Shown: piece after piece, positions 8,276 to 17,147 of the stretch | Layout: every line of letters begins with the position of its first letter | Position numbering within the stretch: position 1 is the stretch's first letter | DNA from: Verrucomicrobiota bacterium | GTDB lineage: Bacteria; Verrucomicrobiota; Verrucomicrobiia; Limisphaerales; CAIMTB01 | Direction of reading: 5' to 3' | Length of the DNA: 64,000 bases | NCBI GenBank assembly: GCA_963205105.1 | Contig: CAUJJW010000063.1 | Coordinates: 1-64,000, forward strand | Notes under the pieces: generated by a model | Told to the model about the DNA's origin: nothing | Database searches by the model: none | What the model saw: the letters and a program-made list of their open reading frames with translations, nothing else | Program-made: the position numbers and the translations under genes

Positions 8276-8929
8276 ATGAGACTGCTCATTGTCGAAGACG
8301 AACCCCGGCTTCTGCGGAATCTCGCCAAAGCATTCCGCGAGGAGGGTTACGCCGTGGACACCGCCGAGACCGGCGATGATGGACTCTACAAAGCCGAGAA
8401 CTTCGGCTACGACGCCATCGTCCTCGACATCATGCTGCCCGGCGTCGACGGCTGGGAAATCCTCGCCCGCCTGCGCACGACCCAGCGGACCCCGGTCCTG
8501 CTGCTCACCGCGCGGGACGCCACCCACGATCGCGTTCGGGGTCTCGACAACGGCGCCGACGATTACCTCATCAAGCCCTTCGATCTGCAGGAACTGCTCG
8601 CCCGGCTCCGCGCCCTGATCCGTCGCGCCGCTGGTCAACCTCGCGCGGACCTCACCATCCGCGACGTGGTGATCGATACCCGTTCCCGGACTGTCACGCG
8701 TTCGGGTCAACCGGTCGCGCTGACTGCTCGCGAATACGCCATCCTCGAGTACCTCGCGTTGCATCGCGGCTCGGTGGTGAGCCGCTCCGCTCTTTACGAA
8801 CACCTCTTCGACGAGACCGACGACACCCTGTCCAACCTGGTCGATGTGCACATCTTCAGCATTCGCAAGAAGCTGGGCGCCGACCTGGTCATGACCAGGC
8901 GGGGTCAGGGTTACTGCATCGAGATGTGA
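8276..8929 (+). CDS. OmpR-family two-component response regulator (PmrA/QseB-like)
   Basis: This is a 217-residue receiver plus winged-helix protein. The receiver has E7/D8, phosphoacceptor Asp51 in IVLDIMLPG, the switch Thr in LLLTAR and Lys in LIKPF. The C-terminal Trans_reg_C domain has LTAREYAILEYLALHRG and a late VDVHIFSIRKKLG recognition helix. The LDNGADDYLIKPFDL segment is typical of the QseB/PmrA/CusR branch. The ATG at 8276 was picked because it begins the receiver. The gene overlaps the following kinase by 4 nt (GTGA). A perfect CTTAAT-N5-CTTAAT site precedes it. Confidence 0.93.
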   Translation: MRLLIVEDEPRLLRNLAKAFREEGYAVDTAETGDDGLYKAENFGYDAIVLDIMLPGVDGWEILARLRTTQRTPVLLLTARDATHDRVRGLDNGADDYLIKPFDLQELLARLRALIRRAAGQPRADLTIRDVVIDTRSRTVTRSGQPVALTAREYAILEYLALHRGSVVSRSALYEHLFDETDDTLSNLVDVHIFSIRKKLGADLVMTRRGQGYCIEM

Positions 8930-10527
8930 ACGCGCCCCTGTTCATCAAGTCGATCCGGGTGCGACTGCTGCTCTGGCTGGCGTTCTTGCTGGCGTGCGTG
9001 TTGACCGGTTTTGGCGTGACCGCCTACCAACTCCATCGGATCAACCGGTTCGAATCGATCGACGAAGAGCTCGAATCGCGGGTGGCCGCGCTCACCCAGG
9101 AACTGCGCCCCAGGATGGGGCCCGGCCGCTTCCGCGGACCGCCCCCGATGGACGGGTCGCTCGACGGACTTCTGGACGGCCCGCCGGACAAGCCGCCGGA
9201 ACGCCCTGGCGATCGTTCGCCGGAAAGAGGCTTCGACGCGCCTCCCAACCATCCCGGCGAGCGGCGACTTCAGCGCTTCATGGCACCCCCCAAGGGGTTC
9301 CTCGACAACCGGCTTGAAGGCCGTGACTTCACCCTTTCCCCTGCCACTCTCAGCCTGTTCGAGGACGCCAGCCCAGACGGTTTCTACTTCGTCATCTGGT
9401 CGCGCTCGGGATCGTCGTTCCGACGTTCCACCAACGCACCGCCCGAGTCCCTGCTCTCGCTTCCGGCTGAAGCCGATTCCAAGGTGCAGACCCGCACGCG
9501 CGACGGTTTCCGGGAAGCCTTCGAGTTGAACTCGATCGGCGAATGCATCCTCACCGGCCGCCGCATCGCCGCCGACCTCGCCGGACTGCGAAACTTCGCA
9601 TGGTGGTTGGTCGCCGCGGGCTTCGCCGTGCTCACCCTGGGTTGCGGCGGTGGCTGGATCCTTACCACCCGGGCCATTCGCCCCATCGAAGACATCGGAG
9701 CCGCCGCCCGCCGCATCGCCGACGGCAACCTCTCCGAACGCATCAACGTCGCCGATACCGACAACGAACTCGGGAGGCTCGCCGGGGTGCTCAATTCCAC
9801 CTTCTCCCGACTCGAAGCCGCGTTCGCCCAGCAAAAGCAGTTCACCGCCGACGCCTCCCACGAACTGCGCACCCCCATCGCGGTCATCATCGCCGAAGCA
9901 CAGACCACCCTGGCCCGCGAACGGTCCGCCGCCGATTACCGTGAAACGGTCGAAACCTGCCTCGACGCCGCCCAACAGATGCGGCGCCTCACCCAGTCGC
10001 TGCTCGAACTCGCCCGCTTCGACGCCGGACAGGAGCGACTCGAATGCACACGCTTCGACCTCTCGGAACGCCTTCAAGCCTGCCTTCACCTCGTCCGTCC
10101 GCTGGCCCAACCCCGCGGGATCACCCTGGAAGCTGACCTCGGTTCAATCGAAGCCCATGGTGACCCCGACCGACTCTGCCAAGTCTTCACCAACCTCCTG
10201 ACCAACGCGGTGCACTACAACCGCGACCACGGCAGCGTCCGCGTCGTCGCCTCCACCGAACCTGAAGCCGTGGTCGTTTCGGTGACCGACACCGGCCAAG
10301 GCATCGCGCCCGAAGATCTCCCGCACCTGTTCGAGCGATTCTACCGCGGCGACAAGGCCCGCCGGTCGGCCTCCGGACAGAGTGGATTAGGTTTGGCCAT
10401 CGCCAAAGCCATCGTGGATGCCCACCGCGGCAGCCTGGAAGCGGTCAGCAAACCCGGCTCGGGAAGCACGTTTACCGTGCGTATCCCATTCGGATGCAAC
10501 AATTCACAGGTTGTGACAGTTTCATGA
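8926..10527 (+). CDS. Sensor histidine kinase (HAMP-HisKA-HATPase)
   Basis: The 533-residue membrane kinase starts at a GTG overlapping the regulator's stop codon. TM1 is at about residues 12-35. The extracytoplasmic region (36-222) contains a Pro/Asp/Arg-rich low-complexity block around 66-112 that may be a flexible or metal-binding loop. TM2 is at about 224-246, HAMP at 247-300, HisKA has SHELRTP with phosphoacceptor His312, and HATPase_c contains NLLTNAVHYN, DTGQGI and GLGLAIAKAI. The layout is that of CusS/QseC/PmrB-type sensors, and it is the obvious partner of the preceding regulator. Its stop codon lies inside an 11-bp-period direct repeat just before hemA. Confidence 0.92.
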   Translation: MNAPLFIKSIRVRLLLWLAFLLACVLTGFGVTAYQLHRINRFESIDEELESRVAALTQELRPRMGPGRFRGPPPMDGSLDGLLDGPPDKPPERPGDRSPERGFDAPPNHPGERRLQRFMAPPKGFLDNRLEGRDFTLSPATLSLFEDASPDGFYFVIWSRSGSSFRRSTNAPPESLLSLPAEADSKVQTRTRDGFREAFELNSIGECILTGRRIAADLAGLRNFAWWLVAAGFAVLTLGCGGGWILTTRAIRPIEDIGAAARRIADGNLSERINVADTDNELGRLAGVLNSTFSRLEAAFAQQKQFTADASHELRTPIAVIIAEAQTTLARERSAADYRETVETCLDAAQQMRRLTQSLLELARFDAGQERLECTRFDLSERLQACLHLVRPLAQPRGITLEADLGSIEAHGDPDRLCQVFTNLLTNAVHYNRDHGSVRVVASTEPEAVVVSVTDTGQGIAPEDLPHLFERFYRGDKARRSASGQSGLGLAIAKAIVDAHRGSLEAVSKPGSGSTFTVRIPFGCNNSQVVTVS

Positions 10528-10529
10528 CA
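10514..10529. promoter_or_regulatory. TGACA-N6-TGACA direct repeat (Pho-box-like) before hemA
   Basis: TGACAgtttcaTGACA has two pentamers with an 11-bp period. Read on the minus strand it gives TGTCATGAAACTGTCAC, close to the classical PhoB box. It spans the stop codon of the upstream kinase and ends 31 bp before the hemA ATG. It is a candidate operator for an OmpR-family regulator, possibly one of the two encoded in this cluster, but it overlaps coding sequence and chance is not excluded. Confidence 0.4.
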
Positions 10530-10560
10530 CACATTCCGCCCACGACGTTAAGCTTTTCTC

Positions 10561-11589
10561 ATGCTGCGCGGGCTGACGGTCCTTCATCAACGCAAGGGCT
10601 CGGGGTTCCCGGGGGCCTTGCCCTCGGTTCCCAAGAGCTCAGGTCCCACCCTCATTCTGGACACCTGCCAGCGCTGGATTTGCGTGCTGCGTACGCAAGA
10701 ACCGATCGCGTCCACCCCGGGCGTGGACCAGTTCAGTGGCGAAGATGCCTACCGATTCCTGCTCCGGGTGACGACCGGGCTTGAAAGCCGGCTCCAGGGC
10801 GAAACCAACATCTTCGGCCAGGTCAAACAGGCCTGGGCACCCCACGGCACCCACTTCCCCTGGCTCCAACGCCTCTTCGAAGACACCAAGGAAATCCGCG
10901 CCCAACACCTGGCAGACGTGGGTGGCCCGTCCTACGGCCGGCTGGTCCGACGCCTGCTCCATCCCGTTTCCGCGCCGCAGGGTCGCCACCTGCTGCTGGT
11001 CGGGGCCGGCGAACTCGCCCAGGCCGTCGCCCCTTGGCTCACCGGATTTCACCTGCACGTCCTGAATCGGGATGCGACCCGGGCTGCAACCCTCGCTCAA
11101 TCCCTTCGCCAACACGGTCACCATCACCTGCCCATCACCGTCGTCGACCCCTCCGACGCCGACGCCGCGTGGCAAAAAGCTCACGCCGTGGTGTTGTGCA
11201 TTCCATTCGACGCCGATCAAGACCGCCGTCGCATCGCCCGGCTTCAGCAACGATCCGGCGACGCCCCGCACCCGTTGGTCATCCATCTGGGCGGTGCGCA
11301 TTCCCAGGCCGGGCCGTGGAGCCAGGTCCCCGGCTTTCACTCGCTCGACGATGTGTTCCTGCTCCACCAACAGGAGTCCGGCGCCCGACGTTCGCAGCTC
11401 CGACGGGCCGACCATGCGTGCCAGGAACGAGCCCGATTGCGCGCCCTGGGACCGTCCCTGAGCATCTCCCACGGATGGGAAGACCTTGCCTCGTTCGCCG
11501 CCTGGGAAACTGAAATCGCCGACGGGCATGACACCGAGTCGGAAACGCAGTACACCGACTTCGTCACCACCGACCTGGCCCTGACCTGA
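10561..11589 (+). CDS. hemA: Glutamyl-tRNA reductase, short divergent form
   Basis: This 342-residue protein begins the C5 heme pathway by reducing Glu-tRNA(Glu) to glutamate-1-semialdehyde. Support comes from DTCQRW, which aligns with the catalytic (S/T)TCNR loop and keeps the nucleophilic Cys; from RVTTGLESRLQGETNIFGQVKQAW, of which G-E-x-x-I-x-GQVK is the hallmark (shown here only for orientation); and from a Rossmann segment LLLVGAGELAQAV. The usual roughly 50-residue start before the Cys loop is shortened, the Asn of TCNR is Gln, and the C-terminal dimerisation arm appears reduced (normal length about 420). hemC follows after 21 bp. Confidence 0.82.
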   Translation: MLRGLTVLHQRKGSGFPGALPSVPKSSGPTLILDTCQRWICVLRTQEPIASTPGVDQFSGEDAYRFLLRVTTGLESRLQGETNIFGQVKQAWAPHGTHFPWLQRLFEDTKEIRAQHLADVGGPSYGRLVRRLLHPVSAPQGRHLLLVGAGELAQAVAPWLTGFHLHVLNRDATRAATLAQSLRQHGHHHLPITVVDPSDADAAWQKAHAVVLCIPFDADQDRRRIARLQQRSGDAPHPLVIHLGGAHSQAGPWSQVPGFHSLDDVFLLHQQESGARRSQLRRADHACQERARLRALGPSLSISHGWEDLASFAAWETEIADGHDTESETQYTDFVTTDLALT

Positions 11590-11610
11590 CGCCCATCCCC
11601 CCATGGCCCC

Positions 11611-12876
11611 ATGACCCAACCCCGCACCCCTGGAAGCCCGCTCCGCCTCGGCACCCGACGATCCCTTCTTGCGCAAGCCCAAAGCTCCTGGGTCGCCCGT
11701 CAGCTCGAAGCCCTTCACTCAGGGCTCCGCGTGGAACTGGTCGGCATCGAAACGCGCGGCGATCAGTGGCTCGACGTTCCCTTGTCGACCGCACCTGGCC
11801 GTGAATTTTTCGTGGCCGAACTCGACGCTGCCCTGCTCGCCGGCCAGGTCGATTTCACCGTTCATTCCTACAAGGACCTGAGTCTCGAACGCCCGCCGGA
11901 ACTGGTGCTCGCCGCGGTTCCTCAGCGTGCCGACCCCCGCGATGTCGTGCTGTTCGGCCCCTCCGCCGCCCGTCGAGTCGCCGAAAGGCTTCCGCTGCGG
12001 ATCGGGACGGGAGCACCTCGTCGTATCACCAACCTCGCGGATTTCCTCCCCGCGGCACTGCCTGGGGCAACCCCCCAGCCCTCGCCTGAGTTCGTGCCGA
12101 TCCGAGGCAACGTCGACACCCGCCTTTCCCGGGTTCACCTCCCCGAGAGCGAAGAGCGACACCTCGATGCGGTGGTGCTTGCCATGGCGGGACTTGCCCG
12201 GCTCTGGACCTCTCCCAGCGGCAGCGCCCGCCTGACCACCCTTCTCGCCGGTGTTCGGTGGATGATCCTTCCCCTTTCCGAATGCCCCACCGCCCCGGCT
12301 CAGGGTGCGCTCGCCATCGAATGCCGGGCTGAGGACGCCGACATGCGCCGCTACCTCGCCGCCATGCATGACCCAGCCACCGCCCGGCACGTCGACCGCG
12401 AACGCCGCGTGCTCGCTGAGTGGGGAGGCGGTTGCCATCAGGCTTTGGGCGCCACCTCCATCTCCGTCACCGGCAAGGGCTCCGTCCTTCACGTTCGCGG
12501 GCGCAAACCCGATGGCGCGTTCCTGGCCGAGCAACGAGTGGACACCCACGCCCTCACCGCCACCTCCACCCCGCCGCCGCGACTCGACCACTCCCAGCCC
12601 ACCGCCACTTCTCCAGCCGCGCTCTTCCTGCCCAAGGTATCGTCGGCGACGGATGGGACGTCCCTGGACGGCAAGCGCGTCTGGACCGGTGACCTCGAAG
12701 GCTGGCTCGCGCTCGCCCGCCGCGGAGTCTGGGTCGAAGGATGCGCCGAAGGCTTGGGCCTTGCGTCCTTGCGATCCCTGTTCAACGAACCCGTGCTCGG
12801 CCTGACCTCCGCCACTGCGGGCGACACCACGGTTCCGGAGTTGAACGTGACACGGGCCGGAGTGACCACCCCATGA
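11611..12876 (+). CDS. hemC: Porphobilinogen deaminase (hydroxymethylbilane synthase) with C-terminal extension
   Basis: Residues 1 to about 310 match HemC: RLGTRRSLLA, G-D-x-W-x-D-x-P-L, VDFTVHSYKDL, a GTGAPRR substrate-binding loop, IRGNVDTRLSRV, AQGALAIECR and the GGGCHQALGA loop whose Cys carries the dipyrromethane cofactor. The enzyme polymerises four porphobilinogens into hydroxymethylbilane. At 421 residues it is about 100 longer than usual. The tail contains G-K-R-V-W-T-G-D-x-x-G-W and RRGVWVEGCAEGLG and has no assigned domain, though a remnant HemD-like part is conceivable. The stop overlaps the next start as ATGA. Confidence 0.92.
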   Translation: MTQPRTPGSPLRLGTRRSLLAQAQSSWVARQLEALHSGLRVELVGIETRGDQWLDVPLSTAPGREFFVAELDAALLAGQVDFTVHSYKDLSLERPPELVLAAVPQRADPRDVVLFGPSAARRVAERLPLRIGTGAPRRITNLADFLPAALPGATPQPSPEFVPIRGNVDTRLSRVHLPESEERHLDAVVLAMAGLARLWTSPSGSARLTTLLAGVRWMILPLSECPTAPAQGALAIECRAEDADMRRYLAAMHDPATARHVDRERRVLAEWGGGCHQALGATSISVTGKGSVLHVRGRKPDGAFLAEQRVDTHALTATSTPPPRLDHSQPTATSPAALFLPKVSSATDGTSLDGKRVWTGDLEGWLALARRGVWVEGCAEGLGLASLRSLFNEPVLGLTSATAGDTTVPELNVTRAGVTTP

Positions 12877-13856
12877 GCCGCCCACGTTCCACTTCGAGCC
12901 GTCACCGGCGCCCGTCGTCCCAGATCGTCCTGGTGGCGCTCCAGGCATTCTGGCTCGCCTTCGTGATCGCGCTGGGAGCGTGGTGGGTCTACCTGATGCT
13001 CACCCAAGCCGGGAAAATCGCCGGACTCGAAGAGCAACTGGGCGTCGCCAGCGCCACCACCGAAGGCCAATGGATCCGAACCCAACGCATGTTGCTCTGG
13101 GAAGGGTCCACCTTCTTCGCCGCACTGCTGCTCAGCATCGCCCTCATCGGGCATTTGTACTGGCGCGATTCCCGACGCGCGCGCTCCCTGCAGGCCTTCT
13201 TCGCTTCCGTCACCCACGAGTTGCGCACCCCGCTCGCCAGTATCCGGCTCCAGGCCGAGTCCCTCGCCGATCTTGATCATCAGGACCCCCATGTCCGCAC
13301 CCTGCTGGAGCGTTTGCTCGACGACACCACCCGCCTGGAAACCCAGGTCGACCGTGCCCTCGAGCTGGCCCGTGTCGAAGGTGGCGGTCCGGTTCTGACC
13401 CAGCCGCTGGATCTGGCCCCGACCGTGGCCCAAATCCTGCGCACCTGGCGGCCGCCGTTGCAGCGCGCGGTTCAACCCCAGAACGCCGTCCGCGACGCAC
13501 GCGTGCTGGCCGATCCCGCCGCCCTCCAGGTCATCCTGCGCAACCTGCTCGACAACTGTGTCTGGCATGCCGAAGGCGATCCGCTCCGCATCGACATCAG
13601 CTGTCGGAACGCCCCGGGCGAAGTCGTGCTCGGCGTTCGCGATCACGGCCGCCGTCCGGAAGCCGTTGTCGCCTCCCCTGGAACACTCTTTCAAAAAGGC
13701 CCCCAATCGAGGGGCGCCGGTGTCGGGCTGTACCTGGTGCGGGTCCTCATGCAACGCATGGGCGGCCGTGCCTCCTTCCAGCACGTTCACGCCCCGCATC
13801 ACGCTTCGGGGTTCCAGGTGGATCTGCACTTCCAGGAGGCTCCGCGCCATGGATGA
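12873..13856 (+). CDS. Sensor histidine kinase embedded in the heme cluster
   Basis: The product has 327 residues. Two TM helices (about 19-41 and 78-96) enclose a short roughly 36-residue extracytoplasmic loop, so direct sensing in or near the membrane is plausible. HisKA has SVTHELRTPLASI with His115. The HATPase domain has the N box NLLDNCVWHA and a GVGLYLVR G2 box, but the G1 box reads D-H-G-R-R instead of D-x-G-x-G, so ATP binding may be altered. Start ATG overlaps hemC's stop (ATGA). It overlaps the following response regulator by 8 nt, making one translationally coupled pair inside the heme genes. Confidence 0.88.
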   Translation: MSRPRSTSSRHRRPSSQIVLVALQAFWLAFVIALGAWWVYLMLTQAGKIAGLEEQLGVASATTEGQWIRTQRMLLWEGSTFFAALLLSIALIGHLYWRDSRRARSLQAFFASVTHELRTPLASIRLQAESLADLDHQDPHVRTLLERLLDDTTRLETQVDRALELARVEGGGPVLTQPLDLAPTVAQILRTWRPPLQRAVQPQNAVRDARVLADPAALQVILRNLLDNCVWHAEGDPLRIDISCRNAPGEVVLGVRDHGRRPEAVVASPGTLFQKGPQSRGAGVGLYLVRVLMQRMGGRASFQHVHAPHHASGFQVDLHFQEAPRHG

Positions 13857-14565
13857 CCGCGCCGCCCCACGCCTGCTGGTTGTCGAGGATGAACCCAACA
13901 TCGGCGCCACACTCGCCGAACGCCTGACCCGTGAAGGGTATTCCGTCGCCTGGGCCAAATCCGTCCGCGAAGCACGCAACGAAATCGCCCTAGCTCCCTT
14001 CGACCTCGCCCTGCTCGACGTCGGCCTGCCCGATGGCTCGGGCTTTGAACTGGCCGAGATCATCCGCAATGCCCACCCCGGCACCGCCCTCGTGTTCCTC
14101 ACCGCCTTCGGTGACCCCGAATCCCGCGTGCAAGGCCTCGAACTCGGCGCCGAGGATTACGTGGTCAAACCGTTTCACTTCAAGGAACTCGTTCTCCGCC
14201 TGGAAAACGGCCTCAAACGCGCCCGCTACGTCCATCGCCACCGCGGCGATGACCGCGTCACCATCGGACGAGCCGTGATCCAGTTCTCCAGCCTGGAAGC
14301 CACCGTCGACGGCCAGACGTCTTCCATCTCCCCCCGCGAAGGTGCCCTGCTCCGCTTCCTCCTGGATCACCCCAACAAGGTCGTGAGCCGGGACGAAATT
14401 CTCGACGCCGTCTGGTCCCGCGACGAGTACCCCACCCCCCGAACCGTCGACAATTTCATCGTCCGCCTCCGGCGCTTGGTCGAAACCGATCCGGAGAATC
14501 CCACCGTCATCCGCCGAGTCTGGGGCGTGGGCTATCAACTGACTCTTCCCGATCCCACCCCATGA
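13849..14565 (+). CDS. OmpR-family response regulator embedded in the heme cluster
   Basis: This 238-residue receiver plus winged-helix regulator has acidic residues in VVEDEP, phosphoacceptor Asp57 in LALLDVGLPDG, switch residues in VFLTA and Lys in YVVKPFHFKEL. The DNA-binding domain has SPREGALLRFLLDHP and RTVDNFIVRLRRLVE, the GLR/REC style of OmpR-family proteins. The ATG follows a CAGGAGG ribosome-binding site inside the kinase gene. The stop overlaps hemE's start (ATGA), so it is transcribed with hemC, the kinase and hemE. The likely partner is the kinase before it, and control of heme synthesis is an inference from position only. Confidence 0.9.
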   Translation: MDDRAAPRLLVVEDEPNIGATLAERLTREGYSVAWAKSVREARNEIALAPFDLALLDVGLPDGSGFELAEIIRNAHPGTALVFLTAFGDPESRVQGLELGAEDYVVKPFHFKELVLRLENGLKRARYVHRHRGDDRVTIGRAVIQFSSLEATVDGQTSSISPREGALLRFLLDHPNKVVSRDEILDAVWSRDEYPTPRTVDNFIVRLRRLVETDPENPTVIRRVWGVGYQLTLPDPTP

Positions 14566-15707
14566 ACCCCACCCCCGCCGAACCCGGCCTCGCGCCCCAG
14601 GAACGGTCCAAGCCTGAGCCCTGGCGCCCCAACACCCCGGCCGCCCCATCCTTCGCTCCTGTGAATCGGTTCACCGCCGCCCTCCACCGCCGCAACGAGA
14701 AACGGCCCCCGGTCTGGTTCATGCGCCAGGCCGGCCGCTACCACGCCCACTACCAGGCGCTGCGCCAAAAACACTCCTTCGTCGACCTCTGCAAACAACC
14801 CGAGCTCGCCTGCGAAACCGCCCTCGGCCCCGTTCAGGAGTTCGACTTCGACGCTGCCATCCTGTTCTCCGACCTGCTTTTCCCACTCGAGTCACTGGGC
14901 ATGCCTCTTGAGTACAATCCCGGCCCCAGCCTCGCCTGGCACCTGCACGAACCCGCCGACCTCGCCCGCCTGTCGACCCGCTCCGATCTTGCCCCAACCC
15001 TGGAATTCCAGGGGACCGCCCTCCGCCTCCTGCGCCAGGCCCTGCCCGCGTCCAAGGGCGTCCTGGGGTTTGTCGGCGGCCCGCTCACGCTCTTCGTCTA
15101 CGCGGTGGAAGGTTCCCATGTCGGCCACCTGGGTTCCACCGTCGCCGGCCTGTCCGACGGCCGGTATGAGGGCTTTCTGGACCTCCTCATCCCGCTGCTC
15201 GCTCACAACATGGCGGATCAGTTCCGTGCCGGCGCCAGCACCATCGCCGTGCTCGATACCAGCGCAGGATCGCTCCCGCCCGGAACGTTTCAGACGCACG
15301 TGGTGCCCGCTCTGGACCGGTTGTTCCGCGCCTTCCACGAGCTCTGTCCCGGCGCTCCCATCACCTACTATTCCAAGCAAACCGGCCCCGAACACTGGAA
15401 CGCGCTGCGCGGACTGCCGATCGCCTGCCTCGGCGTCGATTGGAATCACCCCATTGACCAGGTGCTTCGGGGGTTCTCCGACCGCTGGGCCATCCAGGGC
15501 AACATCGACCCTCACTGGCTTCTCCAACCCACCGACGCCCTGGAGCACCAGCTTCGTCCCGTCTTCGAAACCGTTCGCAAACTGCCGCCCAACTGCCGTC
15601 GCGGTTGGGTCTGCGGACTCGGCCATGGGGTCCTCCCCGGCACCCCCGAGTCCAACGTCCGCCGCTTCCTCGAACTTCAACACGAATTCTTCGGAGAAAC
15701 TCCGTGA
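14562..15707 (+). CDS. hemE: Uroporphyrinogen decarboxylase
   Basis: The 381-residue product is HemE. It contains RPPVWFMRQAGRYHAHYQ (the Arg-rich substrate signature near the start of the barrel), AAILFSDLLFPLESLGM (catalytic Asp), GFVGGPLTLFVYAVEG and a GCGLGHGVLPG-like end, here VCGLGHGVLPGTPESN. It decarboxylates the four acetate side chains of uroporphyrinogen III to give coproporphyrinogen III. A roughly 35-residue Pro-rich leader precedes the family core. The gene is coupled by ATGA to the regulator upstream and by GTGA to hemN downstream. Confidence 0.95.
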   Translation: MNPTPAEPGLAPQERSKPEPWRPNTPAAPSFAPVNRFTAALHRRNEKRPPVWFMRQAGRYHAHYQALRQKHSFVDLCKQPELACETALGPVQEFDFDAAILFSDLLFPLESLGMPLEYNPGPSLAWHLHEPADLARLSTRSDLAPTLEFQGTALRLLRQALPASKGVLGFVGGPLTLFVYAVEGSHVGHLGSTVAGLSDGRYEGFLDLLIPLLAHNMADQFRAGASTIAVLDTSAGSLPPGTFQTHVVPALDRLFRAFHELCPGAPITYYSKQTGPEHWNALRGLPIACLGVDWNHPIDQVLRGFSDRWAIQGNIDPHWLLQPTDALEHQLRPVFETVRKLPPNCRRGWVCGLGHGVLPGTPESNVRRFLELQHEFFGETP

Positions 15708-17134
15708 ACACGCTCGCCCCTGCCCCCGCTCTTGCCCCGGCGCCCGCCGCCGCCCTCAGCGCGGCCGCCCCGTCGGACTTGATCGCCAAGTACAACGTCC
15801 CCGGACCGCGCTACACCAGCTACCCCACCGTCCCGTTCTGGGAAACCAACCCCACCCAGGACCAGTGGTCGGACAGCCTCCTTCATGCCTTGCGCGCCGA
15901 ACGCCCACGCCAAACCGGCGCCGCCCTCTACGTCCACATCCCGTTCTGCAAGTCGCTCTGCACGTACTGCGGCTGCAACACCCGCATCGCCCGCAACGCC
16001 TCCACCGCCATACCCTACGTCGACTCCGTTCTGAAGGAATGGAGCCTCTACCGCGCGCGGCTCGCCGACGCCGGCCCGTTCCCGCTCGCCGAACTCCATT
16101 TCGGCGGCGGAACACCCACCTTCCTGGAACCTGAAGAACTCGAACGCCTGATCACCGGCATCGTCTCCCCCACCGAACGGGTTGCCGGTTTCGAATTCTC
16201 CATCGAGGCCGATCCCCGGGTCACCACCCAGGCCCACCTCGAAACCCTCGCCCGCCTTCGGTTCACCCGCCTCAGCCTCGGTATCCAGGACTTCGATCCC
16301 ACGGTCCAAAACACCGTGAATCGCGTCCAGGACGAGGCCCTCGTGCGGCAGGTCACCGAACAGGCCCGCGCCGCCGGCTTTAAAAACGTCAATTACGACC
16401 TCATTTACGGGCTGCCCTTCCAAACCGAGACCAGCATCCGCAACACCGTCAGCGCCGTCGCCCGTCTCCGCCCCGATCGCATCGCCTTCTACGCCTACGC
16501 CCACGTTCCCTGGATCAAGCCGTGGCAACGCAACTTCACCGAAAACGACCTGCCCGCCGGTGACCAAAAGCGCCGCCTGTATGAGCTCGGCCGGTCGCTG
16601 CTTGAGGAGGCCGGGTATCGCGAGGTCGGCATGGACCATTTCGCACTGGAATCGGACTCACTCTGGACCGCGGTCCGGGAAGGGACGTTGCATCGGAATT
16701 TCATGGGCTACACCTCGCGCCCCGTCTTTCCCCTCATCGGTCTGGGCGTGTCGGCGATCGGTGATTCCTGGAATATTTTCGCCCAAAACGAAAAGAGCAT
16801 TGAATCGTACACCCGCCGGCTGGATCGGGACGAACTCCCCATTTTCCGGGGTCATGTGCTGACGGAGGAGGACCTCGTCCTGCGCCGCCACATCCTGGAC
16901 CTGATGACCCGCCTCGAGACGCGCTGGGATGAGCCCGGCCGGCACGTGCCCTTCCTGGAGGAGGTCGCCGCACGACTCGCCGAGCCTGAGCGTGATGGAC
17001 TGGTGCGCCTGGTTCCCCACGGGTGCGAAGTCACCGAAGCGGGCCGCGCCTTTCTGCGCAACCTTTGCATGGCGCTGGACGCCCGGCTCACCCGCAAGGC
17101 CCCCCAAACCCGCCTCTTCAGTCAGACCATTTAG
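15704..17134 (+). CDS. hemN: Oxygen-independent coproporphyrinogen III oxidase (radical SAM)
   Basis: The product is 476 residues from a GTG overlapping hemE's stop. It shows the radical SAM cluster motif PFCKSLCTYCGCN, i.e. the C-x3-C-x2-C-x-C arrangement of genuine HemN. It also has KYNVPGPRYTSYPT, FGGGTPTFL, EADPRV, SLGIQDFD, NYDLIYGLPFQT and GMDHFA. It decarboxylates coproporphyrinogen III to protoporphyrinogen IX without O2. The Ala/Pro-rich first 25 residues are a lineage-specific leader. hemY follows after 13 bp. Confidence 0.95.
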   Translation: MNTLAPAPALAPAPAAALSAAAPSDLIAKYNVPGPRYTSYPTVPFWETNPTQDQWSDSLLHALRAERPRQTGAALYVHIPFCKSLCTYCGCNTRIARNASTAIPYVDSVLKEWSLYRARLADAGPFPLAELHFGGGTPTFLEPEELERLITGIVSPTERVAGFEFSIEADPRVTTQAHLETLARLRFTRLSLGIQDFDPTVQNTVNRVQDEALVRQVTEQARAAGFKNVNYDLIYGLPFQTETSIRNTVSAVARLRPDRIAFYAYAHVPWIKPWQRNFTENDLPAGDQKRRLYELGRSLLEEAGYREVGMDHFALESDSLWTAVREGTLHRNFMGYTSRPVFPLIGLGVSAIGDSWNIFAQNEKSIESYTRRLDRDELPIFRGHVLTEEDLVLRRHILDLMTRLETRWDEPGRHVPFLEEVAARLAEPERDGLVRLVPHGCEVTEAGRAFLRNLCMALDARLTRKAPQTRLFSQTI

Positions 17135-17147
17135 CCCCCACCCAGCC

